Assembly: GCF_004363695.1 (NCBI RefSeq)
Contig: NZ_SNZC01000006.1
Coordinates: 49,308 to 113,307 of the forward strand
Length of the DNA: 64,000 bases
From: Flavobacterium cheniae
GTDB lineage: Bacteria > Bacteroidota > Bacteroidia > Flavobacteriales > Flavobacteriaceae
Direction: 5' to 3'
A program made the position numbers and the translations under genes. The notes under the pieces are model-generated. The model saw only the letters and a list, made by a program, of their open reading frames with translations. It was not told the origin of the DNA and did not search any database. This document shows, piece by piece, positions 53,152-62,508 of this stretch (positions are counted from its first letter, which is position 1; each line of letters starts with the position of its first letter).

Positions 53152-53159
53152 CAAAATTA
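53152..53159 (-). promoter_or_regulatory. Candidate -7 element TAATTTTG
   Basis: TAATTTTG on the minus strand, 40 bases before the start at 53111; no TTG at -33. Confidence 0.4.
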
Positions 53160-53217
53160 ATATTCCTTTAAGTAATTATGTTTTTTAATTGTTTTATCAA
53201 ATTATTATTAAATCGTT

Positions 53218-55599
53218 TTAAAAAATTGCCTTTTTAAATACTACTTTTCCATTATTCAATACTATTTTTATTAGTAATGGTTGCTTTTCAGAACTAAAAT
53301 GTTGGAATTCAAATTCATTTGAATTAATGTCTATTTCAGCTGCTAAAGTTCTTCCTAAAATATCAAAAACTAGTATGTGTTGGATTTCATGAATTGAAGA
53401 ACTTACAATTAGATTGTTATTTGTGTTGTACACCACAATTGTGTTTTCATCTATGATTTCATTACTTTCTTTTTGGTACACTAATTCGAATCTGTTTTTT
53501 ACATCACCTACCTCAGAATTAAATTGATAATATCCGTTTGCTAAATTGTGCACTATTCCTGTTACGTTATCTTTTAAATAAATTGTTTGCATGTTCTCAA
53601 ATAATCCATCTTTTCTATCTATGCTTATTTTGTAGTTTCCTGCCTCGTTTACTTTGATTCCTAAATTTACTTTATCTGAAGTTTCAAATGGTAATGGTCT
53701 TGCTTGGATAACATAATCTCCACTTTGCTCAATTGTTGAATACAGGTGTGTCATTGAAGTATCCATTGTTTTGCCATCAAATGCTAAATCAAAACCATAA
53801 GTTCCGGCATTTGAATATCCTACTAAAATTTGGTTGAACGAATTAGTTGCACTCTCCAAGTTTAACCAAATTCTGTGTCTTTCAATGTTATCTGTAATCT
53901 CTTGATTTCTGAAAAATTGATTGTTAGCCGTTTTTATTCTTTGTCCATTATGGAAAAGTACTTGTTCGTTCTCAGAAGAATACACGTAAAACCCTTGACC
54001 TGGTTTGATGGTCCCATCTGGCACTAAACCACCTGCTGCTGCAGCTACACCTCCCATAGTGGTATATGAAGCAAAATTGTTTACAGGATAAACACCGCCT
54101 GAAGCTGGAGCTGTATGTGTCCAGAAATACAATGTTTCAATAGTTCTGTTGTTTGCAATGAATTCATTAGCCGTTATGGTTGAAGGATATGGATTACCTA
54201 ACATATTGTAGCCCGTTTGTAATGCTGCTGCGTACTTTCCGTTATTTGGCACTCCTGTAAACTGACCTGTATACACTGTTGCTGATGTAGCCCAATTATT
54301 AGGTGCTCTTATTATGTATCCTTTAGCTGGTTGAAAATTGTTTGTAAGCGGGTCTATAATATTGTAAGCAGTAGCCGTTGTAGTACCTGCTGGGTTATAG
54401 GTATAAAATCTATTGTTAAGCGTATTAGGTGAAAATGATTTTAAATTTTGACCTGCAACTGGAGCACTCCAAGATGTATAATCTAATCTTACTAAAGGAG
54501 CTGAGTTTTTAATAACTGTTATGTTTCCTGTATTTGCTACCTCATTTATCTGAATTAAATTCGCATTGTTTTGAATTGTTAAGTTAGCTGTACTGTTTAC
54601 ATTAATACCTCTTACAACTGTTAAATTGAATCCAGAAGGGACTAGCATGTTTACCCCTGAAGCAATAGTTAAAGCGCACATTTCTAAGTCGGTTGCTAAG
54701 GTGTAATTTGCATTAACTACAGCAGATACTGATTTATTAGGCACACCATTACTCCATGTTGAACCGTTCCATGTAGTGGTTAGGGTACACGTTAACGTAT
54801 TCCAAGTATCTGGAGCTTGTGGACCACCCCAAATTACTGTTGCTAAATAAGGATTATCAATAAAAGGGTTGCGATTGCCTTGAATACCTTGTAGCACATT
54901 ATTTCTGTTCATTTCAACCGTAGAAACTGGGTCTTCAATATTCCATTCAAGAAACACATTTGGCATATCGTTTAATGGGCTGTAAGCTCTACTACCTGCA
55001 CCAATTGTACTTGCTGGAGTTGTAGCACCGTAACGCACGTATAAATACATCATCATTCTAGCTACATCCCCTTTCCATTCATCGCCAGGATACCATGTGG
55101 TTGCCCCCATTGAAATTGCATCTCCTTGCCCATCAGTAAATATTTTATTACCTCTGGTGCTATTAAATTGACAATCTGCCGCTCTAAGATGGTGTATGTC
55201 GGTACTAACTCCGGGTATACCTGTATCCATAGGAGGATTAGCGAGCGATTGCGGAAATGTATGCTCGCGATTCCAAAACCCAATACAAGACGCTGTACCC
55301 ATAAGATTTTTAGCTCTTGATCTGTCATTATTAGTTGCAGCATCAAAATCGTTATAACCATACAACATATATAATTCTGTAGTACTTCCGTTTTCTAAAT
55401 CGGTTTGTTGAATGACATCCCAAGTATCTAGAGATGATGAGGTATACGGCAACATTGTTGTGTGCGTATTTGTAATTAGCGTTGCTAATTGCGTTTTAAG
55501 ATTTTCACCCGTTTGTGTAAAATTAATTCCAGAGTAATACGCAGGGATTTGCGCATAGAATATGGTAGGTAGTAATAAAAAAAGTAGTTTTTTAATCAT
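53218..55599 (-). CDS. T9SS-secreted endonuclease I family protein
   Basis: I place the start at 55599 (MIKKLLFLLLPTIFYAQ, signal peptide); a longer frame would add 21 residues. The 793-residue protein has an EndA/NucM-type nuclease domain (about 20-275) with the His-metal finger motif WNREHTFPQS and the downstream DIHHLRAADCQFNSTRGN, so it should degrade extracellular DNA or RNA without sequence specificity. After a beta-rich linker, the C-terminal half (about 430-793) closely parallels the 49389 protein and ends in a T9SS type A sorting domain (VFDILGRTLAAE...VVFKKAIF). It is the last gene before the right att site. Confidence 0.88.
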   Translation of the reverse strand: MIKKLLFLLLPTIFYAQIPAYYSGINFTQTGENLKTQLATLITNTHTTMLPYTSSSLDTWDVIQQTDLENGSTTELYMLYGYNDFDAATNNDRSRAKNLMGTASCIGFWNREHTFPQSLANPPMDTGIPGVSTDIHHLRAADCQFNSTRGNKIFTDGQGDAISMGATTWYPGDEWKGDVARMMMYLYVRYGATTPASTIGAGSRAYSPLNDMPNVFLEWNIEDPVSTVEMNRNNVLQGIQGNRNPFIDNPYLATVIWGGPQAPDTWNTLTCTLTTTWNGSTWSNGVPNKSVSAVVNANYTLATDLEMCALTIASGVNMLVPSGFNLTVVRGINVNSTANLTIQNNANLIQINEVANTGNITVIKNSAPLVRLDYTSWSAPVAGQNLKSFSPNTLNNRFYTYNPAGTTTATAYNIIDPLTNNFQPAKGYIIRAPNNWATSATVYTGQFTGVPNNGKYAAALQTGYNMLGNPYPSTITANEFIANNRTIETLYFWTHTAPASGGVYPVNNFASYTTMGGVAAAAGGLVPDGTIKPGQGFYVYSSENEQVLFHNGQRIKTANNQFFRNQEITDNIERHRIWLNLESATNSFNQILVGYSNAGTYGFDLAFDGKTMDTSMTHLYSTIEQSGDYVIQARPLPFETSDKVNLGIKVNEAGNYKISIDRKDGLFENMQTIYLKDNVTGIVHNLANGYYQFNSEVGDVKNRFELVYQKESNEIIDENTIVVYNTNNNLIVSSSIHEIQHILVFDILGRTLAAEIDINSNEFEFQHFSSEKQPLLIKIVLNNGKVVFKKAIF

Positions 55600-55984
55600 A
55601 AATTTGGGGAATTTAGTTAAAATCAATATTTCAAATATATCTATTGTTTTAGAATACCACAAACATTATTTGATTTTTATTAGATTATTTTCAACAGAAT
55701 TGCCGTTTTTAATGCAAAATATTCAGCAAAAGTTATAATTATAACAAAATATAGCAATGTTGTTTATAAACTTATGTTTAAAATCATTTTTAGTACTACA
55801 ACAGTTACTCATTAAGAAAAATTCACAGGAATTATTTATAAAATCAATTGAATTTGAAAAACATTTTATTTCACTTTTTTATTAAAAATAAAGTTGTATT
55901 TTTGGTCTTATAACCGTAAACACTACAGTAAACGATTTTGTCAAAAAACACCTATTTTTCGGGTAAAAAATAAATATTGGGGCA
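55600..55984. other. Right end of the island, gene-free
   Basis: AT-rich stretch between the nuclease gene and the right att copy. The only signals seen are the GTAAAC pair at 55916-55933 and GC-poor runs. No gene is found. Confidence 0.5.
55916..55942. repeat. Right pair of GTAAAC motifs, candidate integrase arm sites
   Basis: GTAAAC at 55916 and 55928, twelve bases apart, followed by GATTTT; the 15-base word ACAGTAAACGATTTT is shared with the left end (33048-33062). Confidence 0.65.
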
Positions 55985-56034
55985 ATTCATAACCCTGAGG
56001 TCACGGGTTCAACTCCCGTCCTCGCTACGAAAAA
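55985..56034. repeat. Right attachment site (50-bp direct repeat of tRNA-Met 3' end)
   Basis: Exact copy of 32911-32960: the last 43 bases of the tRNA-Met gene plus seven bases. It has no 5' half and no tRNA promoter, so it is a displaced fragment and not a second tRNA gene. Confidence 0.95.
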
Positions 56035-56051
56035 TAAGTTTTTAAAAATCA

Positions 56052-56081
56052 ACGGATTAGTAAATACTAATCCGTTTTTTT
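56052..56081 (+). terminator. Displaced copy of the tRNA-Met terminator
   Basis: ACGGATTAGT and ACTAATCCGT form the same stem as at 32978 with a different loop (AAAT), followed by T7. It is probably the original chromosomal terminator of the tRNA. Confidence 0.8.
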
Positions 56082-56170
56082 GTGTCTTTAAAATAACTTA
56101 AAGTTTAAAATACTTTAAAACAAAGGTTTTACAAGGTCATCTTGTATTGTATTATTTTATTGAATAAAAA

Positions 56171-57412
56171 CTAAATCAAAATAGAGAGTAACGGTTCCTT
56201 TTCATTTAAATATTGAAATTGAAAGCCTTTATCTTGCATTTTAGCTTTAACAAAAATAATATCTTCTTCATTTTTCACTTCTAAACCCACAACAACAGGA
56301 CCAACATCTCTGTTATTTTTTTTAATGAATTGAAAATAAGTAATATCATCTGTATCTCCTAAAACATTGTTTACAAACTCTTTTAATGCACCAGGTCGTT
56401 GCGGAAATTGAATCATAAAATAATGCTTTAAACCTTCATAAATTAGCGAACGTTCTTTTATTTCTTCTGTACGTTCAATATCGTTATTGCTTCCACTAAC
56501 TACACAGACCACAGTTTTACTCTTAATTTCATTCGCTATAAAATCCAAAGAAGCAATAGCTAATGCTCCTGCGGGTTCAACTACCATAGCTTCTTCATTG
56601 TACAATTTTAGAATTGTAGAACAAACTTTTCCTTCGGGAACTAAAATCATTCTATCTAAAGTATTTTTACATATAGAAAATGTTTCATTTCCAACTTGTT
56701 TCACTGCTGCTCCATCTACGAATTTATCAATACTATCCAATGAAATAGGGCAATTTTGATAAATAGCGTGTTGCATGGAAGGAGCTCCTTCTGGTTCTAC
56801 CCCAATTATTTTAGTATTGGGGCTTAAGTGTTTGAAAACAGTAGAAACACCTGCTGCCAAACCTCCTCCACCCACTGGAAGTAAAAGATAATCAATTGAT
56901 GGTACTTTTTCTGAAAGAATTTCTAATCCAACCGTTCCTTGACCTGCAATTACTTCTAAATCATCGAAGGGATGTATAAATTCTAATTGATTTTCGTTTG
57001 AAAATTGTTTAGCCGCATGAAAAGCATCATCAAAAGTATCTCCAATCAAAACAATATCAACAAATGATTTTCCGAACAATTGGACTTGCTTTATCTTTTG
57101 CTTTGGAGTTGTTTTAGGCATGTAAATTTTGCCCTGAATTTGCAATAATTGGCAAGAGTAAGCTACACCTTGCGCATGATTTCCAGCACTTGCACAAACA
57201 ATTCCTTTTTCTTTTTGAACCTCATCTAAATGACTAATTTTATTGTAAGCTCCCCTAATTTTATAAGAACGGACTTGTTGTAAATCTTCTCGCTTCAAAT
57301 ATACCGAAGCTTGATATTTTTCAGACAAATTGATACTGAATTGGAGTGGTGTTTTAATTACCACTCCATTCAAATTATCTTGAGCTTTTACTATATTTTC
57401 AAATAAGGTCAT
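56171..57412 (-). CDS. ilvA: Threonine ammonia-lyase (threonine deaminase)
   Basis: The 413-residue protein has the PLP fold II pattern: Lys of YLKREDLQQVRSYKIRGAYNK (Schiff-base Lys in SYKIRGA), CASAGNHAQGVAYSC and the phosphate loop LLPVGGGGLAAG. A single C-terminal ACT-like domain (about 325-410) fits the shorter Bacillus-like form and may bind Ile or Val. It makes 2-oxobutanoate for isoleucine. It is the last gene of the ilv operon, overlaps ilvC by one base and abuts the right att site of the island. Confidence 0.95.
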   Translation of the reverse strand: MTLFENIVKAQDNLNGVVIKTPLQFSINLSEKYQASVYLKREDLQQVRSYKIRGAYNKISHLDEVQKEKGIVCASAGNHAQGVAYSCQLLQIQGKIYMPKTTPKQKIKQVQLFGKSFVDIVLIGDTFDDAFHAAKQFSNENQLEFIHPFDDLEVIAGQGTVGLEILSEKVPSIDYLLLPVGGGGLAAGVSTVFKHLSPNTKIIGVEPEGAPSMQHAIYQNCPISLDSIDKFVDGAAVKQVGNETFSICKNTLDRMILVPEGKVCSTILKLYNEEAMVVEPAGALAIASLDFIANEIKSKTVVCVVSGSNNDIERTEEIKERSLIYEGLKHYFMIQFPQRPGALKEFVNNVLGDTDDITYFQFIKKNNRDVGPVVVGLEVKNEEDIIFVKAKMQDKGFQFQYLNEKEPLLSILI

Positions 57413-58458
57413 TAGTTTAATTTTGGTCTTAACTTTCTAACTGCTGCTCCTGCTTGCCATAATTCAGATTCGCGGATTTCAGTTAATTCTACTTCTAATT
57501 TTTGACGGTAATCCGTTTTACTTCCTTCAGAAATCACTCGATTCGCTTCTCTTCCTGAAGACACTTCATCATATAAATTTTCAAAAACTGGTGTTGTAGC
57601 ATCTCTAAACTTACCCTTCCAATCTAAAGCGCCACGTTGAGCGGTTACTGAAGTATTAGCAAACATCCAATCCATTCCGTTTTCTGCTACTAAAGGCATT
57701 AAACTTTGGGTTAATTCTTCCACAGTTTCATTAAATGCTTCTGATGGCGAATGTCCGTTTTTACGTAATACATTATATTGTGCTTCGAACAAACCCGCTA
57801 AAGCACCCATTAAAATTCCTCGTTCTCCGGTTAAATCAGAATACACTTCTTTTTGAAAATCTGTTTCGAATAAATAACCAGAACCGACTCCAATTCCCAA
57901 TGCGATGGCTTTATCTTTTGCTCTACCTGTGGCATCTTGAAAAACAGCGATACTAGAATTAATTCCTTCGCCTTTTAAAAACAATCTTCTTAAAGAAGTT
58001 CCAGAACCTTTTGGTGCGACTAAAATTACATCAACATCTGATGGTGGCACAATTCCTGTTTTCTCATTAAATGTTATTCCGAAACCATGTGAAAAATATA
58101 GTGTTTTACCCGCAGTCAAGTATTTTTTAACCGTATTCCAAGCTTCAATTTGACCAGCATCTGAAAGCAAATACTGAATGATTGTAGCATTATCGCAAGC
58201 TTCATCAATATCAAATAAAGTTTCTCCTTCAATCCAACCATCTGCAATCGCTTTTTCCCAGCTTTTTCCACCTTTACGTTGACCAACTATTACATTAAAT
58301 CCGTTATCTCTTAAATTTAAAGATTGTCCAGGACCTTGAACGCCATAACCAATTACAGCAATTACTTCATGTTTTAATGTGTCTTGTGCTTTTTCTAATG
58401 GGAATTCGTCTCTAGTGATGACTGTTTCATTAACTCCTCCAAAATTTATTGTTGCCAT
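57412..58458 (-). CDS. ilvC: Ketol-acid reductoisomerase
   Basis: The 348-residue protein has the NADPH site GYGVQGPGQSLNLRDNGFNVIVGQRKGGKSW (about 37-67), the Mg ligands in DLTGERGILMGALAGLFEAQYDV-like segment (SDLTGERG) and the C-terminal knotted helices with GHSPSEAFNETVEELTQSL and RGALDW. It converts acetolactate and acetohydroxybutyrate in Val/Ile synthesis. The sequence is more like the fungal mitochondrial enzyme than the common short bacterial class I form. It overlaps ilvA by one base. Confidence 0.96.
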   Translation of the reverse strand: MATINFGGVNETVITRDEFPLEKAQDTLKHEVIAVIGYGVQGPGQSLNLRDNGFNVIVGQRKGGKSWEKAIADGWIEGETLFDIDEACDNATIIQYLLSDAGQIEAWNTVKKYLTAGKTLYFSHGFGITFNEKTGIVPPSDVDVILVAPKGSGTSLRRLFLKGEGINSSIAVFQDATGRAKDKAIALGIGVGSGYLFETDFQKEVYSDLTGERGILMGALAGLFEAQYNVLRKNGHSPSEAFNETVEELTQSLMPLVAENGMDWMFANTSVTAQRGALDWKGKFRDATTPVFENLYDEVSSGREANRVISEGSKTDYRQKLEVELTEIRESELWQAGAAVRKLRPKLN

Positions 58459-58481
58459 ATTTTTTCTTTTTAAATTTTAAT

Positions 58482-59069
58482 TTACATTTGAAATACTTGA
58501 TCCTTTTTATCTAAAAATTCGTTGTTTATTGTTTGTAAAGCTGGATTTTTTAGTTCCATTTCTACTACTTTTTTATGAATACCTTCGCTTGCGTTAATAA
58601 TGGCTATTCGGGAACTTCTAACGAATTCTATTAAACCAAACTTGTCTAGCTTTTTCAATAACTTATTGATTTCTTCTCCCTGACCTGTGGCTTCAAAAAC
58701 GGTATAATCATTTCGAATAACAACCGCTTTTGCACCATATTCTCTAAGCAAACGCTCTACTTTAACTTCTTTAATGATAACTTCAGTAGGTACTTTATAC
58801 AATGCCATTTGTTGCCAAACAATCTCATCATTTGTATTGCAATAGACCTTGAAAACATCTACAATCTTTTCAATTTGCTTTACCAAATTCTTCACGACAG
58901 CTTCTGCTTCAACAACTACAATAGTGAATCTATAAATATTAGGCACTTCACTTGGTGAGGTATTGAAACTTTCTAAACTTATTTTCCTTCTCGAAAACAT
59001 GATGGCTATTTTGTTAATCAAACCCACATGATTTTCGGTATATATGGTTAAGGTGAATTCTTTTTTCAT
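58482..59069 (-). CDS. ilvN: Acetolactate synthase small (regulatory) subunit
   Basis: I place the start at 59069 (MKKEFTLTIYTENHVGLINKIAIMFSRRKISLESFNTS), ten bases after the ilvB stop; a frame opening at 59105 would overlap ilvB. The 195-residue protein has an N-terminal ACT domain (about 3-75) and the C-terminal ALS_ss_C domain (about 85-170). It binds the catalytic IlvB dimer and usually carries valine feedback inhibition. The last 20 residues are a little longer than in E. coli IlvH. Confidence 0.92.
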   Translation of the reverse strand: MKKEFTLTIYTENHVGLINKIAIMFSRRKISLESFNTSPSEVPNIYRFTIVVVEAEAVVKNLVKQIEKIVDVFKVYCNTNDEIVWQQMALYKVPTEVIIKEVKVERLLREYGAKAVVIRNDYTVFEATGQGEEINKLLKKLDKFGLIEFVRSSRIAIINASEGIHKKVVEMELKNPALQTINNEFLDKKDQVFQM

Positions 59070-59079
59070 CTTCTTACAT

Positions 59080-60825
59080 TTAAATATCTTCTTTACACAA
59101 TACAATTTCCGAAACCCCTTTTCCTTGTGGCACCATTGGAAACACGTTGTCTTCCATACGAACCGCTACTTCAAGTAAATACGATTCTGGATACGTTAAC
59201 ATTTCTTCAAGAGCTGATTCTAAATCTTCTCGTAAGGCTACTTTATTTCCTTTGATTCCATATCCTTTTGCAACTTGTACAAAATCGGGACTTTGGATAT
59301 CAGTAAAGGAATATCGTTTTTCATGAAATAATTCTTGCCATTGACGCACCATTCCTAAAAAACTATTATTTAAAATCAGAATCTTTACATTAGGTTTGAA
59401 CTGCATAATGGTTCCCAATTCTTGAATATTCATTTGCGCACCACCATCGCCCATGACTGCAATAACAGTTCGTTCTGGTGCTCCATATTTTGCACCAATA
59501 GCCGCTGGTAAAGCAAACCCCATAGTTCCTAAACCACCACTAGTGATATTACTTCTGGTTTTGTTTTGATGTGAATAGCGACACGTTATCATTTGGTGTT
59601 GGCCTACATCAGTTACCATTACAGCTTCTCCGTTTGTTAATTCATTTACAAGTTGGATTACTTCACCCATTGTTATTTCACCTTCTTCAGGAAATAATTC
59701 TGGTTCAATTAGTTTTTCAGTTTCAATGGCTATAGCTTGATGAAATTTGGATATCCATTCTTGATGTGATTTTTGTTCTACTCTTTCCGTCAACAAAGGC
59801 AAAGTCTCTTTACAATTTCCCCAAACTGGAACGTTTACTAACACATTTTTATCAATTTCGGCTGGATCAATATCCAAATGAATAATTTTTGCTTGTTTCG
59901 CATATTTGTCCAAACGACCTGTCACCCTATCATCGAAACGCATTCCAATGGCAATTAAAACATCGCATTCATTAGTAAAAAGATTAGGTGCATAATTTCC
60001 ATGCATACCTAACATACCTACTGCTAAGGGATGATTCGTTGGAATAGCACTCATCCCCATAATCGTCCATGCTGAAGGGATTCCTGCTTTCTCTATAAAT
60101 TGTAAAAACTCCTTTTCTGCATTTCCTAAAATTACGCCTTGACCAAAAATTATAAACGGTTTTTTAGCTTGGTTGATTAGTTCGGCTGCTTGTTCTACAT
60201 ATGAAATTCGGATATCAGGTTGTGGTTTATAACTTCTGATGAAGTCGCACTTTTTATAACCTTCATAATCAAATAATTGCAATTGCGCATTTTTGGTGAT
60301 ATCAATTAAAACCGGACCAGGTCGGCCACTTTTTGCAATATAAAAAGCCTTTGCTAAAACTGATGGAATTTCTGAAGCATCTGTAATTTGATAATTCCAT
60401 TTCGTCACTGGCGATGTTATGTTTACGATATCTGTTTCTTGAAAAGCATCAGTTCCTAACAAATGCGCAAAAACTTGTCCCGTGATACAAACCAATGGTG
60501 TAGAATCTATCATAGCATCAGCTAAACCTGTAACTAAATTAGTTGCACCTGGACCGCTTGTTGCAAATACAACTCCGGTTGCACCACTCACTCTCGCAAA
60601 TCCTTGAGCGGCATGAGTAGCGCCTTGTTCATGACGCACTAAAATGTGATTAATTTGTTGTTTATAATCAAACAAAGCATCATAAATTGGCATAATGGCG
60701 CCACCTGGATATCCAAAAATAGTGGTAACATTTTCCGCTAATAAGGCTTCTATAACAGCAACACTTCCTGAAACTAATGTCTCAGATTTCTGTTTTTCTG
60801 TTTCTTTTATTTCTAATGTATTCAT
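59080..60825 (-). CDS. ilvB: Acetolactate synthase large (catalytic) subunit
   Basis: The 581-residue protein has the three ThDP-enzyme domains: the catalytic Glu in HEQGATHAAQGFARVSG (about 64-80), the central FAD-binding domain with GMLGMHGNYAPN, and the ThDP/Mg motif MGDGGAQMNIQEL (about 458-470). It condenses pyruvate with pyruvate or 2-oxobutanoate. The start (MNTLEIKETEKQK) follows the ilvD stop by three bases. Confidence 0.97.
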   Translation of the reverse strand: MNTLEIKETEKQKSETLVSGSVAVIEALLAENVTTIFGYPGGAIMPIYDALFDYKQQINHILVRHEQGATHAAQGFARVSGATGVVFATSGPGATNLVTGLADAMIDSTPLVCITGQVFAHLLGTDAFQETDIVNITSPVTKWNYQITDASEIPSVLAKAFYIAKSGRPGPVLIDITKNAQLQLFDYEGYKKCDFIRSYKPQPDIRISYVEQAAELINQAKKPFIIFGQGVILGNAEKEFLQFIEKAGIPSAWTIMGMSAIPTNHPLAVGMLGMHGNYAPNLFTNECDVLIAIGMRFDDRVTGRLDKYAKQAKIIHLDIDPAEIDKNVLVNVPVWGNCKETLPLLTERVEQKSHQEWISKFHQAIAIETEKLIEPELFPEEGEITMGEVIQLVNELTNGEAVMVTDVGQHQMITCRYSHQNKTRSNITSGGLGTMGFALPAAIGAKYGAPERTVIAVMGDGGAQMNIQELGTIMQFKPNVKILILNNSFLGMVRQWQELFHEKRYSFTDIQSPDFVQVAKGYGIKGNKVALREDLESALEEMLTYPESYLLEVAVRMEDNVFPMVPQGKGVSEIVLCKEDI

Positions 60826-60828
60826 CTT

Positions 60829-62508
60829 CTAAAATTCATCGGTTACACAACCATTTGAAGCATCGGTTACTAACTTTGCATATTTCAATAAAACACCGTT
60901 TGTAACTTTTAATTTGGGCTGTATCCATTTACTTTTTCTAACTGCTAATTCGTAATCACTTAGATGTAAGTGAATGGTGTTGTCAACAGCATTTATCTCG
61001 ATTATATCCTCATCTTCAACTAAGCCGATAGTTCCTCCATCAAAAGCTTCAGGCGAAATGTGTCCCACTACAAAACCATGAGTTCCTCCACTGAAACGAC
61101 CGTCGGTAATTAATGCTACACTTTTTCCTAAACCTGCACCAATTAAAGCAGATGTAGGTTTTAACATTTCTGGCATTCCTGGCCCGCCTTTTGGTCCGAC
61201 ATAGCGAATAACCACGACATCACCTGCTTTTATTTTTTTATCTTCAATACCTTTGATTAATTCTTTTTCGCCATCAAAAACTCGAGCTGGACCTTTGAAA
61301 AATTCACCTTCTTTCCCAGTAATTTTAGCAACAGAACCTTTAGGCGCAAGATTTCCATATAAGATTTGAATATGGCCTGTTGGTTTTATAGGAGTTTCAA
61401 TAGGTTTTATAATATTCTGAGTTTCGAAATCGATATCTGGAACCTCTTGTAAATTTTCTCGAATTGTTTTTGATGTTACGGTTAAACAATCTCCATGCAA
61501 CATTCCTTTGCTTAATAGATATTTTAAAACCATTGGAACGCCGCCTTTTTCGTGAAGGTTTTGCATTAAATAATTTCCACCTGGTTTAAAATCTGCAATC
61601 AAAGGTGTTTTGTTGCTAATTCTTTGAAAATCGTCTTGAGTAATAGTTACTCCAACACTTCTAGCCATAGCAATCATGTGTAAAACGGCATTTGTACTTC
61701 CGCCAAGAGCAATTAAAACAGTCAATGCATTTTCAAACGCTTCGAAAGTCATGATGTCTTTAGGACATATATTTTGCTCCAAAAGTTGCTTCATATAAAA
61801 CGAAACTGATTCACATTCTTGAATCTTCTCGGCGCTTATCGCTGGATTAGAACTTGAATAAGGCAAACTCATTCCTAAGGCTTCAATCGCAATAGCCATT
61901 GTATTTGCCGTATACATTCCGCCACAAGCACCCGCACCTGGACAAGCATTTTTGATGATATTCTTATATTCGTCTTCCGAAATTTTACCGGCAATTTTTT
62001 CACCTAATGCCTCAAAAGCAGACACAATATTCAAATCTTTTCCTTGGTATTTCCCTGGCGCGATAGTTCCTCCATAGACCATTATGGAAGGGCGATTTAA
62101 TCTTCCCATAGCAATGATACTTCCTGGCATATTTTTATCGCAACCTGGTATCGCTATAACTCCGTCGTAATAATGTCCTGAAACAACACTTTCGATACTA
62201 TCCGCTATAATCTCTCTGCTAACTAATGAATATCGCATACCATCAGTTCCGTTTGTAATACCGTCACTAATTCCAATGGTGTTGAAAATTAAACCCACCA
62301 TTTCATTTTTGTTGACTTCCTTTTTAATCAAAGAAGCCAAATGATTCAAGTGCATATTACAAGTATTTCCATCGTATCCCATTGAGGCAATACCTACGAA
62401 AGGCTGACTCAATTCTTTTTCTGTTAATCCAATACCATACAACATCGCTTGAGCTGCAGGTTGGGTAGGATCTTGAGTGATTGTTTTACTATGTTGATTT
62501 AATTCCAT
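60829..62508 (-). CDS. ilvD: Dihydroxy-acid dehydratase
   Basis: The 559-residue protein has the IlvD/Edd iron-sulfur ligands: a first Cys in GNTCNMHLN (about 48-56), GCDKNMPG (about 118-125) and [31 protein letters not shown]. It dehydrates dihydroxyisovalerate and dihydroxymethylvalerate. The start codon overlaps the ilvE stop by one base (TAATG), so the two are translationally coupled. Confidence 0.97.
   Translation of the reverse strand: MELNQHSKTITQDPTQPAAQAMLYGIGLTEKELSQPFVGIASMGYDGNTCNMHLNHLASLIKKEVNKNEMVGLIFNTIGISDGITNGTDGMRYSLVSREIIADSIESVVSGHYYDGVIAIPGCDKNMPGSIIAMGRLNRPSIMVYGGTIAPGKYQGKDLNIVSAFEALGEKIAGKISEDEYKNIIKNACPGAGACGGMYTANTMAIAIEALGMSLPYSSSNPAISAEKIQECESVSFYMKQLLEQNICPKDIMTFEAFENALTVLIALGGSTNAVLHMIAMARSVGVTITQDDFQRISNKTPLIADFKPGGNYLMQNLHEKGGVPMVLKYLLSKGMLHGDCLTVTSKTIRENLQEVPDIDFETQNIIKPIETPIKPTGHIQILYGNLAPKGSVAKITGKEGEFFKGPARVFDGEKELIKGIEDKKIKAGDVVVIRYVGPKGGPGMPEMLKPTSALIGAGLGKSVALITDGRFSGGTHGFVVGHISPEAFDGGTIGLVEDEDIIEINAVDNTIHLHLSDYELAVRKSKWIQPKLKVTNGVLLKYAKLVTDASNGCVTDEF

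Larger units (their letters stand above)
32911..56034. mobile_element. Integrated genomic island of about 23 kb in tRNA-Met
   Basis: The element is bounded by 50-bp direct repeats of the tRNA-Met 3' end. It has a tyrosine integrase at the left border, an excisionase-like HTH gene, a plasmid-like replication module (iterons, RepA-like ATPase, primase-like protein), type I restriction-modification and other cargo, and two T9SS proteins at the right border. No relaxase, coupling protein or conjugation gene was found, and no phage structural gene, so it is best seen as a non-self-transmissible integrative element that may replicate after excision and move with help from another element. Confidence 0.88.

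Noticed and set aside
55985..56034. Second tRNA-Met gene
   Set aside because: Only the 3' part from the anticodon loop on is present, without 5' half or promoter; it is the att copy.
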